DNA of 44,084 nucleotides from Mesorhizobium loti (lineage in GTDB: Bacteria > Pseudomonadota > Alphaproteobacteria > Rhizobiales > Rhizobiaceae), in the NCBI RefSeq assembly GCF_002858745.1, contig NZ_PJRO01000023.1, positions 1 through 44,084 of the forward strand, written 5' to 3'. Shown piece by piece: positions 15,088-23,490 of the stretch. Position numbers and translations under genes: made by a program. The notes beneath the pieces are model-generated. The model saw nothing but the letters and a program-made list of their open reading frames with translations, had not been told where the DNA came from and searched no databases. How positions within the stretch are numbered: position 1 is the stretch's first letter; every line of letters starts with the position of its first letter.

Positions 15088-16686
15088 TTGGCAGAGACCC
15101 CGGAGACTATCCCGGCGAAGGCTCTCTACGAGAAACTCTCGACTGACCGTGAACCGTACCTCAAGAGGGCACGGCGCGCGGCTCAGTTGACTGTCCCGTA
15201 TCTGGTCCCCGACCAGGGAACCAACGGGTCGACGACGTTTCAAGAGCCCAACCAAGGTCTAGGCGCCCGTGGCGTCAGGCATCTCGCTTCTAAGCTGAGC
15301 ATCAGCCTGTTCCCAATCAACGCGCCTTTCTTCAAATACGAGGTCGACGATCTGGCTCTCCAAGAGCTGACGAACGCGACCGATAAACGCGGCGAGGTCG
15401 AGAAGGCCCTCAACGCCCGTGAACGAGCAGTCATCTCCGAGATGAACAGCTCCATGTTCCGGCCAATCGCCTTTGAAGCCTGCCGACAGCTCGTCGTGTC
15501 GGGCAACTACCTGATCTTCATTCCGAAGAAGGGCAAGCCTAGGGGCTTCCGTCTGACCTCCTACGTGGTCAACCGGGACCCCGCCGGCAACGTCCTCGAC
15601 ATCGTGATCAAGGAAGAGATCGCCAGAGCGGCCCTTTCACCGGACATCAAGTCCAAGATCGGGGCAGCCAACGGTGACCAGAAGGACCCCCAGACAACCG
15701 CTGAGGTCTACACCAAGATCACCCTGGACGACGCCTCCGGCCAATACATCGTCACCCAAGAGATCGACGACGTCGTGATCGATGGCGAGTATTCCGGCAG
15801 CTATCCCGCTGACAAGCTCCCATGGCTTCCCCTCCGCTTCACCTACGTGGAGGGCGAGGACTACGGGCGCGGCTTCGTTGACGAATACATCGGGGACTTG
15901 AACTCCCTCGACGTGCTGACCGAGGCTCTCCGTGACGGAACCGTCCAGGGCGCTAAGGTCGTCTGGATCGTCAGCCCGAACTCAACCATCAGCGTCAAGA
16001 AACTGGCTGCTGCCGAGAACGGCGGGTTCGTCCAGGGCGAGGCCCAGGCAGTCACACCCCTGAGGCTTGAGAAGCAGGCAGACTTCGCGGTGGCCGAACG
16101 GTTCATGCAGACGCTGACCGAACGGCTGTCCTTCGCGTTCCTCCTCAATTCCGCAGTGCAACGCAACGGTGAACGGGTGACCGCAGAGGAAATCCGCTAC
16201 ATGGCGAGCGAACTCGACCAGGGCCTAGGTGGCGTCTATTCGCTACTGGCCGAGGAGTTCCAGATGCCCGTCGCAAAGCTGTACGGGACCCGCATGGAGT
16301 TCGTTCGCAAGGTGCCTCCGCTTCCCAAGGAGATCACCTCCACGGCCATCGTCACCGGCCTGGACGCACTCGGACGTGGCAATGACCTAGCCAACCTCGA
16401 CGCACTCATTGCAGGCGCTCAGCAGATCGGCGGCCCCGAAGCAATCGGGCGCTATCTGAACATGGGCGAATACTTCAAGCGTCGTGGAGCGGCCCTCGGG
16501 GTCGATATGGGCGGCCTGATCAGGACCGACGAAGAGATCACTCAGGCAGACCAGCAGGCACAGCTAATGGCCATGGCTCAGAACCTCGGCCCGCAAGCCA
16601 TCGCTCAGATGGGCGGCATGGGCAAAGAGCGGATGAAGATCGACGCAGCACAACAGCAGCAAGCCAACGGAGAACAGAATGGCTGA
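15088..16686 (+). CDS. Portal protein, head-tail connector (T7 gp8-like)
   Basis: 532 aa (T7 gp8 is 536), TTG start. Many blocks are near-identical to T7 gp8: LEKQADFTVA-type, LSFAFLLNSAVQR, GERVTAEEIRYMASEL and LGGVYS. The dodecameric portal sits at one vertex, nucleates the procapsid and is the channel for DNA. The C-terminus is Gln-rich. Confidence 0.97.
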   Translation: MAETPETIPAKALYEKLSTDREPYLKRARRAAQLTVPYLVPDQGTNGSTTFQEPNQGLGARGVRHLASKLSISLFPINAPFFKYEVDDLALQELTNATDKRGEVEKALNARERAVISEMNSSMFRPIAFEACRQLVVSGNYLIFIPKKGKPRGFRLTSYVVNRDPAGNVLDIVIKEEIARAALSPDIKSKIGAANGDQKDPQTTAEVYTKITLDDASGQYIVTQEIDDVVIDGEYSGSYPADKLPWLPLRFTYVEGEDYGRGFVDEYIGDLNSLDVLTEALRDGTVQGAKVVWIVSPNSTISVKKLAAAENGGFVQGEAQAVTPLRLEKQADFAVAERFMQTLTERLSFAFLLNSAVQRNGERVTAEEIRYMASELDQGLGGVYSLLAEEFQMPVAKLYGTRMEFVRKVPPLPKEITSTAIVTGLDALGRGNDLANLDALIAGAQQIGGPEAIGRYLNMGEYFKRRGAALGVDMGGLIRTDEEITQADQQAQLMAMAQNLGPQAIAQMGGMGKERMKIDAAQQQQANGEQNG

Positions 16687-16840
16687 TGAGACCCCGGCAG
16701 TGACGCCGACTATTGAACCCGAAGTTCCCGTTGTGGAGCCAGTCAACGAGGCCCCGAAGCCGAAGGCCAAAGCCAAAGCAGATGGGCTGGCTGAGAACCA
16801 GACCAAGCTCCTGAGCGGCAACGTCTACACGGCCCACTGA
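16679..16840 (+). CDS. Small Pro/Lys-rich hypothetical protein
   Basis: 53 aa, acidic Pro/Glu-rich first half and a KPKAKAKAD segment. It overlaps the portal end by 8 bp and the scaffold ATG by 1 bp. Possibly a small virion or assembly factor; no family recognised. Confidence 0.65.
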   Translation: MADETPAVTPTIEPEVPVVEPVNEAPKPKAKAKADGLAENQTKLLSGNVYTAH

Positions 16841-17688
16841 TGAGCGATACAGTCGAGAACGCCGAGACCCCCTCGCCGGCTGATGTAGCCGCCCAGGCAA
16901 TGGCCGAGGCTGCTGCCAAGGCTCCGACCACTGAGGCTGAAGCCCGTACCCAGGTCGAGGCCGAAGAGGCCGCAGCCAAAGCTGCCAAGAAGGCACCTGC
17001 TGAGCGTCCCGAGTGGCTGGACGAGAAGTTCGCCACACCGGAAGACCTGGCTAAGGCCTACAAGGAACTCCAGGCCAAGCTTGGTGCGCCCAAGGACGAA
17101 CCCAAGGCCGCAGTCGAAGAAGACAAGACCGGGGGTGATGCGCAGAAGCCTGAAGAGAAGAAGGCCGACGAACCGGCTGAAGCTCCCAAGGCCTCCGAGG
17201 TAGTTGCCAAGCTGAACGAGAACTTCGCCGCCAACGGCAAGCTGTCCGACGAGGACTACGCTGCGGCCGAGAAGATCGGACATGACCGGGCGACTGTCGA
17301 CGCGTTCATTGAAGGTCAGAAGGCCCTGGCCGAGATCGCTACCCAGCGCATCACTACTGCTGCCGGTGGCAAAGAAGCCATGGACACCATGTTCGTCTGG
17401 GCCAAGACCGGCCTGACGGGCGCTGAGATCGACACCTTCAATGCCACCATGCAGGGCTCTGACGTGTCCGCTGCGGTGACCGCAATGGAGCAGCTCAAGG
17501 CCAAGTACGAGGCAACCAATGGCAAGGACCCGACTATGATCGGGGGCAAGCCGGCAGGTGCGAGCGTCGATGCCTACACGAGCTGGGCAGAGGTCCAGCG
17601 TGACATGGCCAAGCCTGAGTACGCGAAGGATCATGCCTTCCGCGCCAAGGTCGAGGCCAAGCTCGGACGTTCCAACAACATCCGATGA
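16840..17688 (+). CDS. Capsid assembly scaffolding protein (T7 gp9-like)
   Basis: 282 aa, strongly acidic and Ala/Glu/Lys-rich in the first 120 residues with PEWLDEKFATPEDLAKAYKE, a segment common in T7-family scaffolds. The basic C-terminus probably binds the capsid protein. Position after the portal supports the call. Confidence 0.93.
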   Translation: MSDTVENAETPSPADVAAQAMAEAAAKAPTTEAEARTQVEAEEAAAKAAKKAPAERPEWLDEKFATPEDLAKAYKELQAKLGAPKDEPKAAVEEDKTGGDAQKPEEKKADEPAEAPKASEVVAKLNENFAANGKLSDEDYAAAEKIGHDRATVDAFIEGQKALAEIATQRITTAAGGKEAMDTMFVWAKTGLTGAEIDTFNATMQGSDVSAAVTAMEQLKAKYEATNGKDPTMIGGKPAGASVDAYTSWAEVQRDMAKPEYAKDHAFRAKVEAKLGRSNNIR

Positions 17689-18152
17689 AGTTACCCAAAT
17701 CGTTGGCGGCTGGTGCACTCGCACTGGCCGTCACCGTCATCGGGTCCTACGAGGGCCTGAAGACGAAGGCATACATCCCCATCAAGGGTGACGTCCCAAC
17801 GGTCTGCTTTGGCGAGACCCGAGGTGTCAAACTCGGTGACAGCTACACGATTACCCAGTGCAAGGAGATGTTCGGTAAGAGGCTCGTCGAGTTCTCAACC
17901 AACATGAACAAGTGTCTCAAGGCTCCGGCGTCCATCCCGGACAAGAGCTACGTGGCCTTCCTGTCTCTCGCCTACAACATTGGAGAGCCGGCCTTCTGTG
18001 CCTCCTCAGTCACCGCAAAGATCAACGCTGGTGACATTCGAGGTGCCTGTGAGCGGCTCCCTGCTTTCAACAAGTCTGGTGGCCGCGTGGTCAAAGGTCT
18101 CGTCAATCGACGGGCTGATGAACGCAAGCTGTGCCTGGAGGGCCTCCGCTGA
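17685..18152 (+). CDS. Endolysin, GH24 lysozyme with N-terminal signal-anchor
   Basis: 155 aa, ATG overlapping the scaffold stop. Residues 7-20 form a weakly hydrophobic, Ala/Gly-rich segment typical of signal-arrest-release endolysins. The catalytic E23 (YEGLK) is followed by AYIPIKGDVPTVCFGET. The Asp normally two residues after the Tyr is Pro32, and D36 is the nearest acidic residue. The later GACERLPAF and GLVNRRADER segments are typical of phage lysozymes. It cleaves peptidoglycan after release from the membrane. T7 itself uses an amidase, so this is a different lysis enzyme in an unusual place. Confidence 0.9.
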   Translation: MKLPKSLAAGALALAVTVIGSYEGLKTKAYIPIKGDVPTVCFGETRGVKLGDSYTITQCKEMFGKRLVEFSTNMNKCLKAPASIPDKSYVAFLSLAYNIGEPAFCASSVTAKINAGDIRGACERLPAFNKSGGRVVKGLVNRRADERKLCLEGLR

Positions 18153-18478
18153 CCCCCCGCATCTACGGCTATCTGGCTGGCCTCGTCGTGATCCTCACCA
18201 TCATTGGAGTGGTCTATGGCAAGGGCAGGCTCGATGCAGCCCACAAGGCTGAGCTTAGGGCGACCCAGATTGAACTCTCGGCTGCCGTGAAGGTGATCGA
18301 AGGGGAGCGTAAGGCTCGCCAGCAGGACGCCATCCGCGCCACCGAGGCAGCCAAACGGCAAGCCTCCCTCAACACTAAGATCGACGAACTGAACGCCTAT
18401 GTGGACACGCTTGAAGACGCTGACCGTGAGTGCCTTAGTGGCCCTGACGTTGAGCGCTTGCGCGACCTCTGGAAGTAA
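18149..18478 (+). CDS. Rz-like inner-membrane spanin, probable CUG start
   Basis: 109 aa from CTG 18149, which overlaps the endolysin stop (CTGA) and follows GGAGGG (18137-18142) by 6 nt. The alternative GTG 18131 has no Shine-Dalgarno. An N-terminal transmembrane helix (about residues 6-22) is followed by a long periplasmic coiled coil (about 27-95), as in Rz. Works with the embedded Rz1 to fuse inner and outer membranes in the last step of lysis. Confidence 0.85.
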   Translation: MTPRIYGYLAGLVVILTIIGVVYGKGRLDAAHKAELRATQIELSAAVKVIEGERKARQQDAIRATEAAKRQASLNTKIDELNAYVDTLEDADRECLSGPDVERLRDLWK

Positions 18479-18674
18479 GATCATCGCGCCTTCCTACCCG
18501 GAGCTACCTGCTGACTTGCGGGTGTGCTTCTCAACTACCGTCGCGCCGCCTAGTGCTGGCCCGATGCCGAAGAAGCGGGTGATCTACCTGATCGCGGCGC
18601 TGAAGAAATCGGAGAGCCAGAAGACCGACTGCGGCAAGCGCCTCATCGCCTTCTACGACAACCTCTCCCACTGA
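18399..18674 (+). CDS. Rz1-like outer-membrane spanin lipoprotein, partly embedded in Rz
   Basis: 91 aa, starting in another frame within the Rz gene. Basic N-terminus, hydrophobic helix and lipobox LSAC (Cys about residue 21) predict a signal-peptidase II lipoprotein. The mature part contains Pro-rich stretches (SYPELP, VAPPSAGP). The overlap arrangement is characteristic of Rz/Rz1 pairs. Confidence 0.85.
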   Translation: MWTRLKTLTVSALVALTLSACATSGSKIIAPSYPELPADLRVCFSTTVAPPSAGPMPKKRVIYLIAALKKSESQKTDCGKRLIAFYDNLSH

Positions 18675-18944
18675 CATACGGGGCAGCAAGCCGACGAGGT
18701 GGAGTAGCGCCCACCCTGCCCCGTACCAATTCCCGACTGAATGTTCCTGAGCAGATCACACCCCTCTTTAGGCGGTGATCACTGGCGGCAAGTCCGCCTT
18801 CTGGAACCAAGGAAGTCTCACTAGAAGACCACTTGGCGACCCGCCGACCGCAGCCTGAGGGCTCGGAAGCCGGACAATCCCAAACAGTCTCTCAGTGCTG
18901 CTCCGAGGTCCGCGCAAACCTCAGAACAACACGGGAATACACAT
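18675..18944 (+). other. Structured leader of the major capsid gene
   Basis: 270 bp without a gene but with at least four consecutive hairpins: a perfect 10-bp TACGGGGCAG/CTGCCCCGTA stem (18677-18686, 18716-18725) enclosing a GGTGG/CCACC stem; GATCAC/GTGATC near 18754-18780; GGCGG/CCGCC near 18785-18799; and CCAAG/CTTGG enclosing GTCT/AGAC near 18807-18836. These could stabilise or tune capsid mRNA or act as processing sites. No clear GGTGACCACTAG promoter is present, although a CACTAG sits in the last hairpin loop (18819-18824). Confidence 0.65.
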
Positions 18945-19883
18945 ATGGCCGGAAATCCTGGCATCGTTTCTCTCTTGGGCGCAGCCAATGGCGCTGGCGA
19001 TCCCAAGGCTAATTTCGTCAAGGTCGCCACTGGCGAAGTCCTGACTGCATTCGCTCGCACTGTCGAGTTCGCGGACAAGCACATGGTCCGCTCCATTGAG
19101 GAAGGCAAGTCCGCCTCCTTCGCCGTTACGGGCCGCACTTCGGGTGCCCGCTATCACACCCCAGGTGAACAGGTCCTCGGTACGGCGGCCAAGTTCAACG
19201 AACGTGTGATCACCATCGACGACCTCCTGCTGACCGACTACTTCACGGCTGGCATCTGGGAGAAGATGAACCACTTCGAGACCCGCTCGGAGATGACCAA
19301 GCAGATGGGCGAAGAACTCGCTCAGGCTTATGACCGCAACGTGGCTCGCACCATCATCCTGGCCTCGCGCGGCACTGCCGTTGTCGACGGTCTGCCGGGT
19401 GGTGGCAAGATCACCAACGCGGCCATGCTCACGGACAGCGAAGTGCTGGCGAAGACCTTCTTCGACGCAGCCGTCGTGTTCGACGAGAAGTACATCCCGA
19501 AGGGTGACCGCTGGGGCGCTCTGAAGCCGACGCAGTACTACATGCTGGCTCAGAACACCAAGGTCATCAACAAGGACTGGAACGGCGCTGGCTCCTACTC
19601 GGACGGCACCGTCGTGAAGATCGCGGACATCCCGCTCTTCAAGTCCCTGAACCTGCCGAACGGCACGACCGTCGCAGACGGCCCGGCCAAGTACCAGGGT
19701 GACTTCACCAAGACCGCTGGCGCGATCTTCCACAAGGGCGCTGCCGGCACCGTGAAGTTGCTCGATGTGGCTCTGGAGGACGAATACATGGTCTCCCGTC
19801 AGGGCACCCTGTTCGTCGCCAAGTACGCGGTCGGCCACGGCTCGCTGCGTCCTGAGTGCGCCATCGAACTCACCACGGCCTAA
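18945..19883 (+). CDS. Major capsid protein (T7 gp10A-like)
   Basis: 312 aa (T7 gp10A is 345). Typical T7-family capsid features: SGARYHTPGEQV-like N-arm region, ITIDDLLLTDYFTAG, and a C-terminal YAVGHGSLRPECAIEL. HK97-type fold expected. Followed at once by a strong terminator, as gene 10 is by T-phi in T7. No frameshifted minor form is evident. Confidence 0.96.
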   Translation: MAGNPGIVSLLGAANGAGDPKANFVKVATGEVLTAFARTVEFADKHMVRSIEEGKSASFAVTGRTSGARYHTPGEQVLGTAAKFNERVITIDDLLLTDYFTAGIWEKMNHFETRSEMTKQMGEELAQAYDRNVARTIILASRGTAVVDGLPGGGKITNAAMLTDSEVLAKTFFDAAVVFDEKYIPKGDRWGALKPTQYYMLAQNTKVINKDWNGAGSYSDGTVVKIADIPLFKSLNLPNGTTVADGPAKYQGDFTKTAGAIFHKGAAGTVKLLDVALEDEYMVSRQGTLFVAKYAVGHGSLRPECAIELTTA

Positions 19884-19905
19884 TCAGCCACACACCACCA
19901 CAGAA

Positions 19906-19936
19906 CCGGGGCTCCTGACGGGGCCTCGGTTTTTTT
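19906..19936 (+). terminator. Intrinsic terminator after the capsid gene
   Basis: A 10-bp stem (CCGGGGCTCC with GGGGCCTCGG, two G-U pairs), TGAC loop and seven T residues. Counterpart of T-phi of T7; it limits read-through from the abundant capsid message. Confidence 0.9.
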
Positions 19937-19962
19937 CTGTTTCTCGCTCCCCCGGAGGATTG

Positions 19963-20550
19963 ATGGCCGAAGGCCTTCCACCCCTGACAGAGCTTGAGGC
20001 GATCAATGAAATCCTCGCGACGGGGTCGGACAGCCCGATCTCCACGCTTGAGGACAATGTCGTTATCGACGCCTCGCTCGCAAAGAATACGCTCCGTGCA
20101 ACCTCCGTGGAGGTCCAGACCCGGGGCTGGAACTTCAACTCTGACGAAGGCCTGAAGATCGCTCCCGATCAGGAAGGCTTTATCCGTCTCCCTCGCAATA
20201 CCCTCAAGGTCGACACCACCGGCGAAAGCGCAAACCTCAACTGCATCCAGCGCGGCACCCGGCTCTACAACAAGACCGACTTCACGTTCACCTTCGAGGG
20301 CCCCGTAACGGTCAACATCGTCTACGGCCTGAGCTTCGACGAGCTGCCCTCCAGCGCGCGCCTCTACATCACGATCAAGGCCGCCCGAAAGTATCAAGAC
20401 CGGTACTTCGGCGATGACGCCATGCACTCCTACACCAAGCAGGACGAAGAGGCCGCAAGGTCCGCTCTGATGGATGAGGAGATCGACAGCGTCGGCCCCA
20501 ACATGCTGAAGGATAGCCAATTCATGCAGCGGCTTACGGGTCGCTCATAA
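19963..20550 (+). CDS. Tail tubular protein A, adaptor (T7 gp11-like)
   Basis: 195 aa (T7 gp11 is 196). ATG 19963 follows GGAGG by 5 nt. LTELEAINEIL at the N-terminus and the GWNFN segment are typical. It joins the portal to the tail nozzle. Its stop overlaps the next ATG. Confidence 0.95.
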   Translation: MAEGLPPLTELEAINEILATGSDSPISTLEDNVVIDASLAKNTLRATSVEVQTRGWNFNSDEGLKIAPDQEGFIRLPRNTLKVDTTGESANLNCIQRGTRLYNKTDFTFTFEGPVTVNIVYGLSFDELPSSARLYITIKAARKYQDRYFGDDAMHSYTKQDEEAARSALMDEEIDSVGPNMLKDSQFMQRLTGRS

Positions 20551-23024
20551 TGGCCAAGGTTAGCGGGTCGATCCCGAACCTCGCCAACGGCGTCAGCCAG
20601 CAGGCGATGGCGCTGCGGCTGGCCTCCCAGGGTGACCTTCAGGTCAACGCATATTCCACCGTAGTGGACGGCCTCAGGAAGCGCCCACCGACGCAGCGTA
20701 GGGCAATGCTCTCAAGCACCCTGGGTTCAGCCGTCCACACTCACATGATCAATCGTGACGCAACCGAGCGGTACGAAGTCCTGATGTCCCCCTACGGGAT
20801 CAAGGTCTTCGATCTCCAGGGCAACGAGAAGGTCGTGAACACGCCTGACGGCTTCAGCTACCTGCAATACCCAGGGAGCCCCGCAAAGCCACCCTACAGG
20901 TCCTTCACGGTAGGTGATTACACGTTCATCACGAACACCACCAAGGCAGCCCAGCTCGATCCCTCGGTGATCGAACCCCTGTCGCCAAGCGAGGCGATCA
21001 TCCACGTGATGGCCGGCAACTACGGCAAGGATTACAAGATCATCATAAACGGCTCTGTAGTCGGCTGGTATCGCACCCCGGACGGAACCAGCGCCGCACA
21101 GTCCCCAGCTGTCGACACCAACTTCATTGCGCGCAGGCTGGCCACTGGCGAGACCGTAGCGCTGGAAACGACGGTGAACGGCAAGCCGAATGGCGACTGG
21201 ATATGGAAACCGACCGACACCAACCTGAACGCCAAGGGAATTACGGCTGCCAATGGGTGGACCGTGAAGGTCACCAAGGGGACAATCTACATCCGCCGTA
21301 ACGATGGTGCCTCGTTCTCCATTGCCGTTGAGGACGGCTACAACGGCCATGCTATGAAGGCGATCCAGCAGACCGTCCAGGACTTCTCGGACCTCCCCTC
21401 CTACTGCGAAGACACCATGGCAGTGCAGGTCACCGGCTCCGTCTCGACAGAGTTCGACGACTACTTCGTGCGCTTCTCCACGCCAGCCTCAGGGTCGAGC
21501 CCGGGTGTCTGGAAGGAAATCCCGAAGCCTGGGATCGTGAAGGGCCTCAACGCGGCGACCATGCCGCACGTCCTCGTCCGCGAAGCCAACGGCTCATTTA
21601 CCTTCAAGAAGGCTGCCTGGGATCAGCGCAAGGCCGGCGATGACAAGACGTCCCCGGAACCCTCCTTCGTGGGCCAGACGATCAACGATATCGTGTTCTT
21701 CAAGAACCGCCTCGGCTTCCTTTCGGGCGAGAACGTGATCCTATCCCGTGCTGGTTCGTTCTTCGACTTCTGGCGGGCAACAGCCACGAGCTTGCTCGAC
21801 GACGATCCGATTGACGTGGCAGCCGGTGAAACCGGTGTATCCGTCCTACGATCCGCAGTTGGCTATTCCGACCGGCTGGTCCTCTTCGCGGATCAGGTCC
21901 AGTTCTCCCTCATGGGCAACGAGCTGCTGACGCCGAAGACGGCCTCGATCCGCTCGACCACCTCCTACGCGACCTCGAACAAGGCCCGCCCGGTGACCGT
22001 TGGGGACGCGATCTTCTTCCCTGTGGATCGTGGTCAATTCTCCATGGTGCGCGAATACCGGATAGATCGATCGACAGGTGATGCTCGGGCCGAGGACATC
22101 ACCGGCCACGTGCCCCAGTACATCCCCGGCTCCATCATTAAGATGGCCGCATCGACCCATGAGGACATCCTCGTGGTGCAGTCGGACGGGGAGCCCCAGG
22201 CTCTCTGGGTCTACAAGTATTACTGGGCCAACGACCAGAAGCTCCTCGCCTCGTGGAGCAAGTGGACGTTCCCTGGCGTGACGAACATCCTCGACTTTGG
22301 CTTCATCAGCTCCCAGCTCATTCTGGTTCTCCAGCGTGGCGCTGAAACGGTGCTTGAGGCCATGGACGTGGAGCCTGGAGGAGTGGACCCCTACTCCACC
22401 TTCATCACGCATCTGGATCGCCGCTTCGAGGTCGTGAACCCGGCAGGGATGGAATACAACCCTTACGAGGATCAGACGTACTTCCCGATGCCGTTCGACA
22501 TCACCCGACAGCCACATATGTGCGTCACTGCGGGCACGAGCGGTACCCCGAAGATGAACGTTGGGCTGCACATCACTCCTCTGGAGACGGAGCCCACACA
22601 CGTGATCCTTAAGGGCGACTTCCGTGACGTCCCGCTGTACTTCGGCATCCCCTACGAGATGCGATACCGGCTATCCACGATCTTCATCCGACAGGAGAGC
22701 AAGAGCGGCGGTGTGACGGTGATCTCCGAAGGACGGCTCCAGCTCATCCAGCTCATGTTCCTCTATTCGAAGACCGCCTTCTTCCGCGTCGAGGTCTCCC
22801 CTCTGGCCGGCCCAATGCGTCCCTATGTGACCAACGGGCGAATGCTTGGCGATCCCGAGAACAGGGTGGACAGAGTTCACCTGAGCGACGGCGTCACCCG
22901 CGTCCCGATCCTGATGAAGAACGACCGTGTCAAGGTCGACATCGTCAACGACAGCTATCTCCCCTGCTCACTCCTGAGCGTGGAGTGGCTCGGCAACTAC
23001 GTCCCCAAGTCACGAAGGATTTAA
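20550..23024 (+). CDS. Tail tubular protein B, nozzle (T7 gp12-like)
   Basis: 824 aa (T7 gp12 is 794). It begins with the conserved SIPNLANGVSQQ segment and contains FFKNRLGFLSGENV and a FFDFWRATATSLLDDDPID block typical of the nozzle. Forms the hexameric tail tube end contacted by fibres. Confidence 0.96.
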   Translation: MAKVSGSIPNLANGVSQQAMALRLASQGDLQVNAYSTVVDGLRKRPPTQRRAMLSSTLGSAVHTHMINRDATERYEVLMSPYGIKVFDLQGNEKVVNTPDGFSYLQYPGSPAKPPYRSFTVGDYTFITNTTKAAQLDPSVIEPLSPSEAIIHVMAGNYGKDYKIIINGSVVGWYRTPDGTSAAQSPAVDTNFIARRLATGETVALETTVNGKPNGDWIWKPTDTNLNAKGITAANGWTVKVTKGTIYIRRNDGASFSIAVEDGYNGHAMKAIQQTVQDFSDLPSYCEDTMAVQVTGSVSTEFDDYFVRFSTPASGSSPGVWKEIPKPGIVKGLNAATMPHVLVREANGSFTFKKAAWDQRKAGDDKTSPEPSFVGQTINDIVFFKNRLGFLSGENVILSRAGSFFDFWRATATSLLDDDPIDVAAGETGVSVLRSAVGYSDRLVLFADQVQFSLMGNELLTPKTASIRSTTSYATSNKARPVTVGDAIFFPVDRGQFSMVREYRIDRSTGDARAEDITGHVPQYIPGSIIKMAASTHEDILVVQSDGEPQALWVYKYYWANDQKLLASWSKWTFPGVTNILDFGFISSQLILVLQRGAETVLEAMDVEPGGVDPYSTFITHLDRRFEVVNPAGMEYNPYEDQTYFPMPFDITRQPHMCVTAGTSGTPKMNVGLHITPLETEPTHVILKGDFRDVPLYFGIPYEMRYRLSTIFIRQESKSGGVTVISEGRLQLIQLMFLYSKTAFFRVEVSPLAGPMRPYVTNGRMLGDPENRVDRVHLSDGVTRVPILMKNDRVKVDIVNDSYLPCSLLSVEWLGNYVPKSRRI

Positions 23025-23026
23025 AC

Positions 23027-23485
23027 CTGATCACCATTCGCAGGGCCAAGGTGGCCGATGCTGTCTCCTTGGCTCCGCGTCTGCGTGAAGCTGACAGGGC
23101 TGAATGCTGGGCGGCCTTAGGTATGAAGCCTGAGGTCGTTCTCCCCATGCTGATCCAGCAGGGCAACTATGCGTGGGCTGCTGAAGACGCTGACGGGACC
23201 GTTGAAGGTCTCTTCGGTGTCGACCCCCAGGATAAGGCCTTCGGGATCGTCTGGATGGTCACCTCGCCCGCCATATTCAAGCACCGCAAGGAGCTGGTGA
23301 AGTTGGCCCCAAAGTGGCTCACCAGGCTTCACAAGGTCCGCCCGCTGATCGGCAACTATATCGACGCGCGCAACACAATTCACGTTCGCTGGCTCAAGCG
23401 CCTCGGCTTCTCATTTCTGAAGACCGACCACGACTATGGCTTTGAGCGGCGACCCTTCCACCAATTCGCAAGACTGAGGTCATAA
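23027..23485 (+). CDS. Internal virion protein, T7 gp13-like, probable CUG start
   Basis: 152 aa when started at CTG 23027, 7 nt after AAGGA (23015-23019) and 2 bp after the gp12-like stop. The resulting N-terminus (M)ITIRRAKVADA lines up with T7 gp13 MMTIRPTKSTD. The only upstream in-frame start (GTG 22985) lies inside the previous gene without a Shine-Dalgarno. A weak GNAT-like layout with a C-terminal NTIHVRWLKRLGF segment matches gp13 (NTSHIRFLKTIGA). In T7, gp13 is needed for particle assembly. Confidence 0.88.
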   Translation: MITIRRAKVADAVSLAPRLREADRAECWAALGMKPEVVLPMLIQQGNYAWAAEDADGTVEGLFGVDPQDKAFGIVWMVTSPAIFKHRKELVKLAPKWLTRLHKVRPLIGNYIDARNTIHVRWLKRLGFSFLKTDHDYGFERRPFHQFARLRS

Positions 23486-23490
23486 CCGGA

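Noticed and set aside
16825..17724. Minus-strand open frame of 299 codons
   Set aside because: Complement of the scaffold gene; low-complexity Leu/Gly composition reflects the Lys/Glu/Ala codons on the other strand.
18817..18835. CACTAG-containing sequence upstream of the capsid gene as a fifth phage promoter
   Set aside because: It shares only CACTAG with the promoter family, lacks the GGTGAC block and lies in a hairpin loop.
18921..19838. Minus-strand open frame of 305 codons
   Set aside because: Exact antisense shadow of the major capsid gene.
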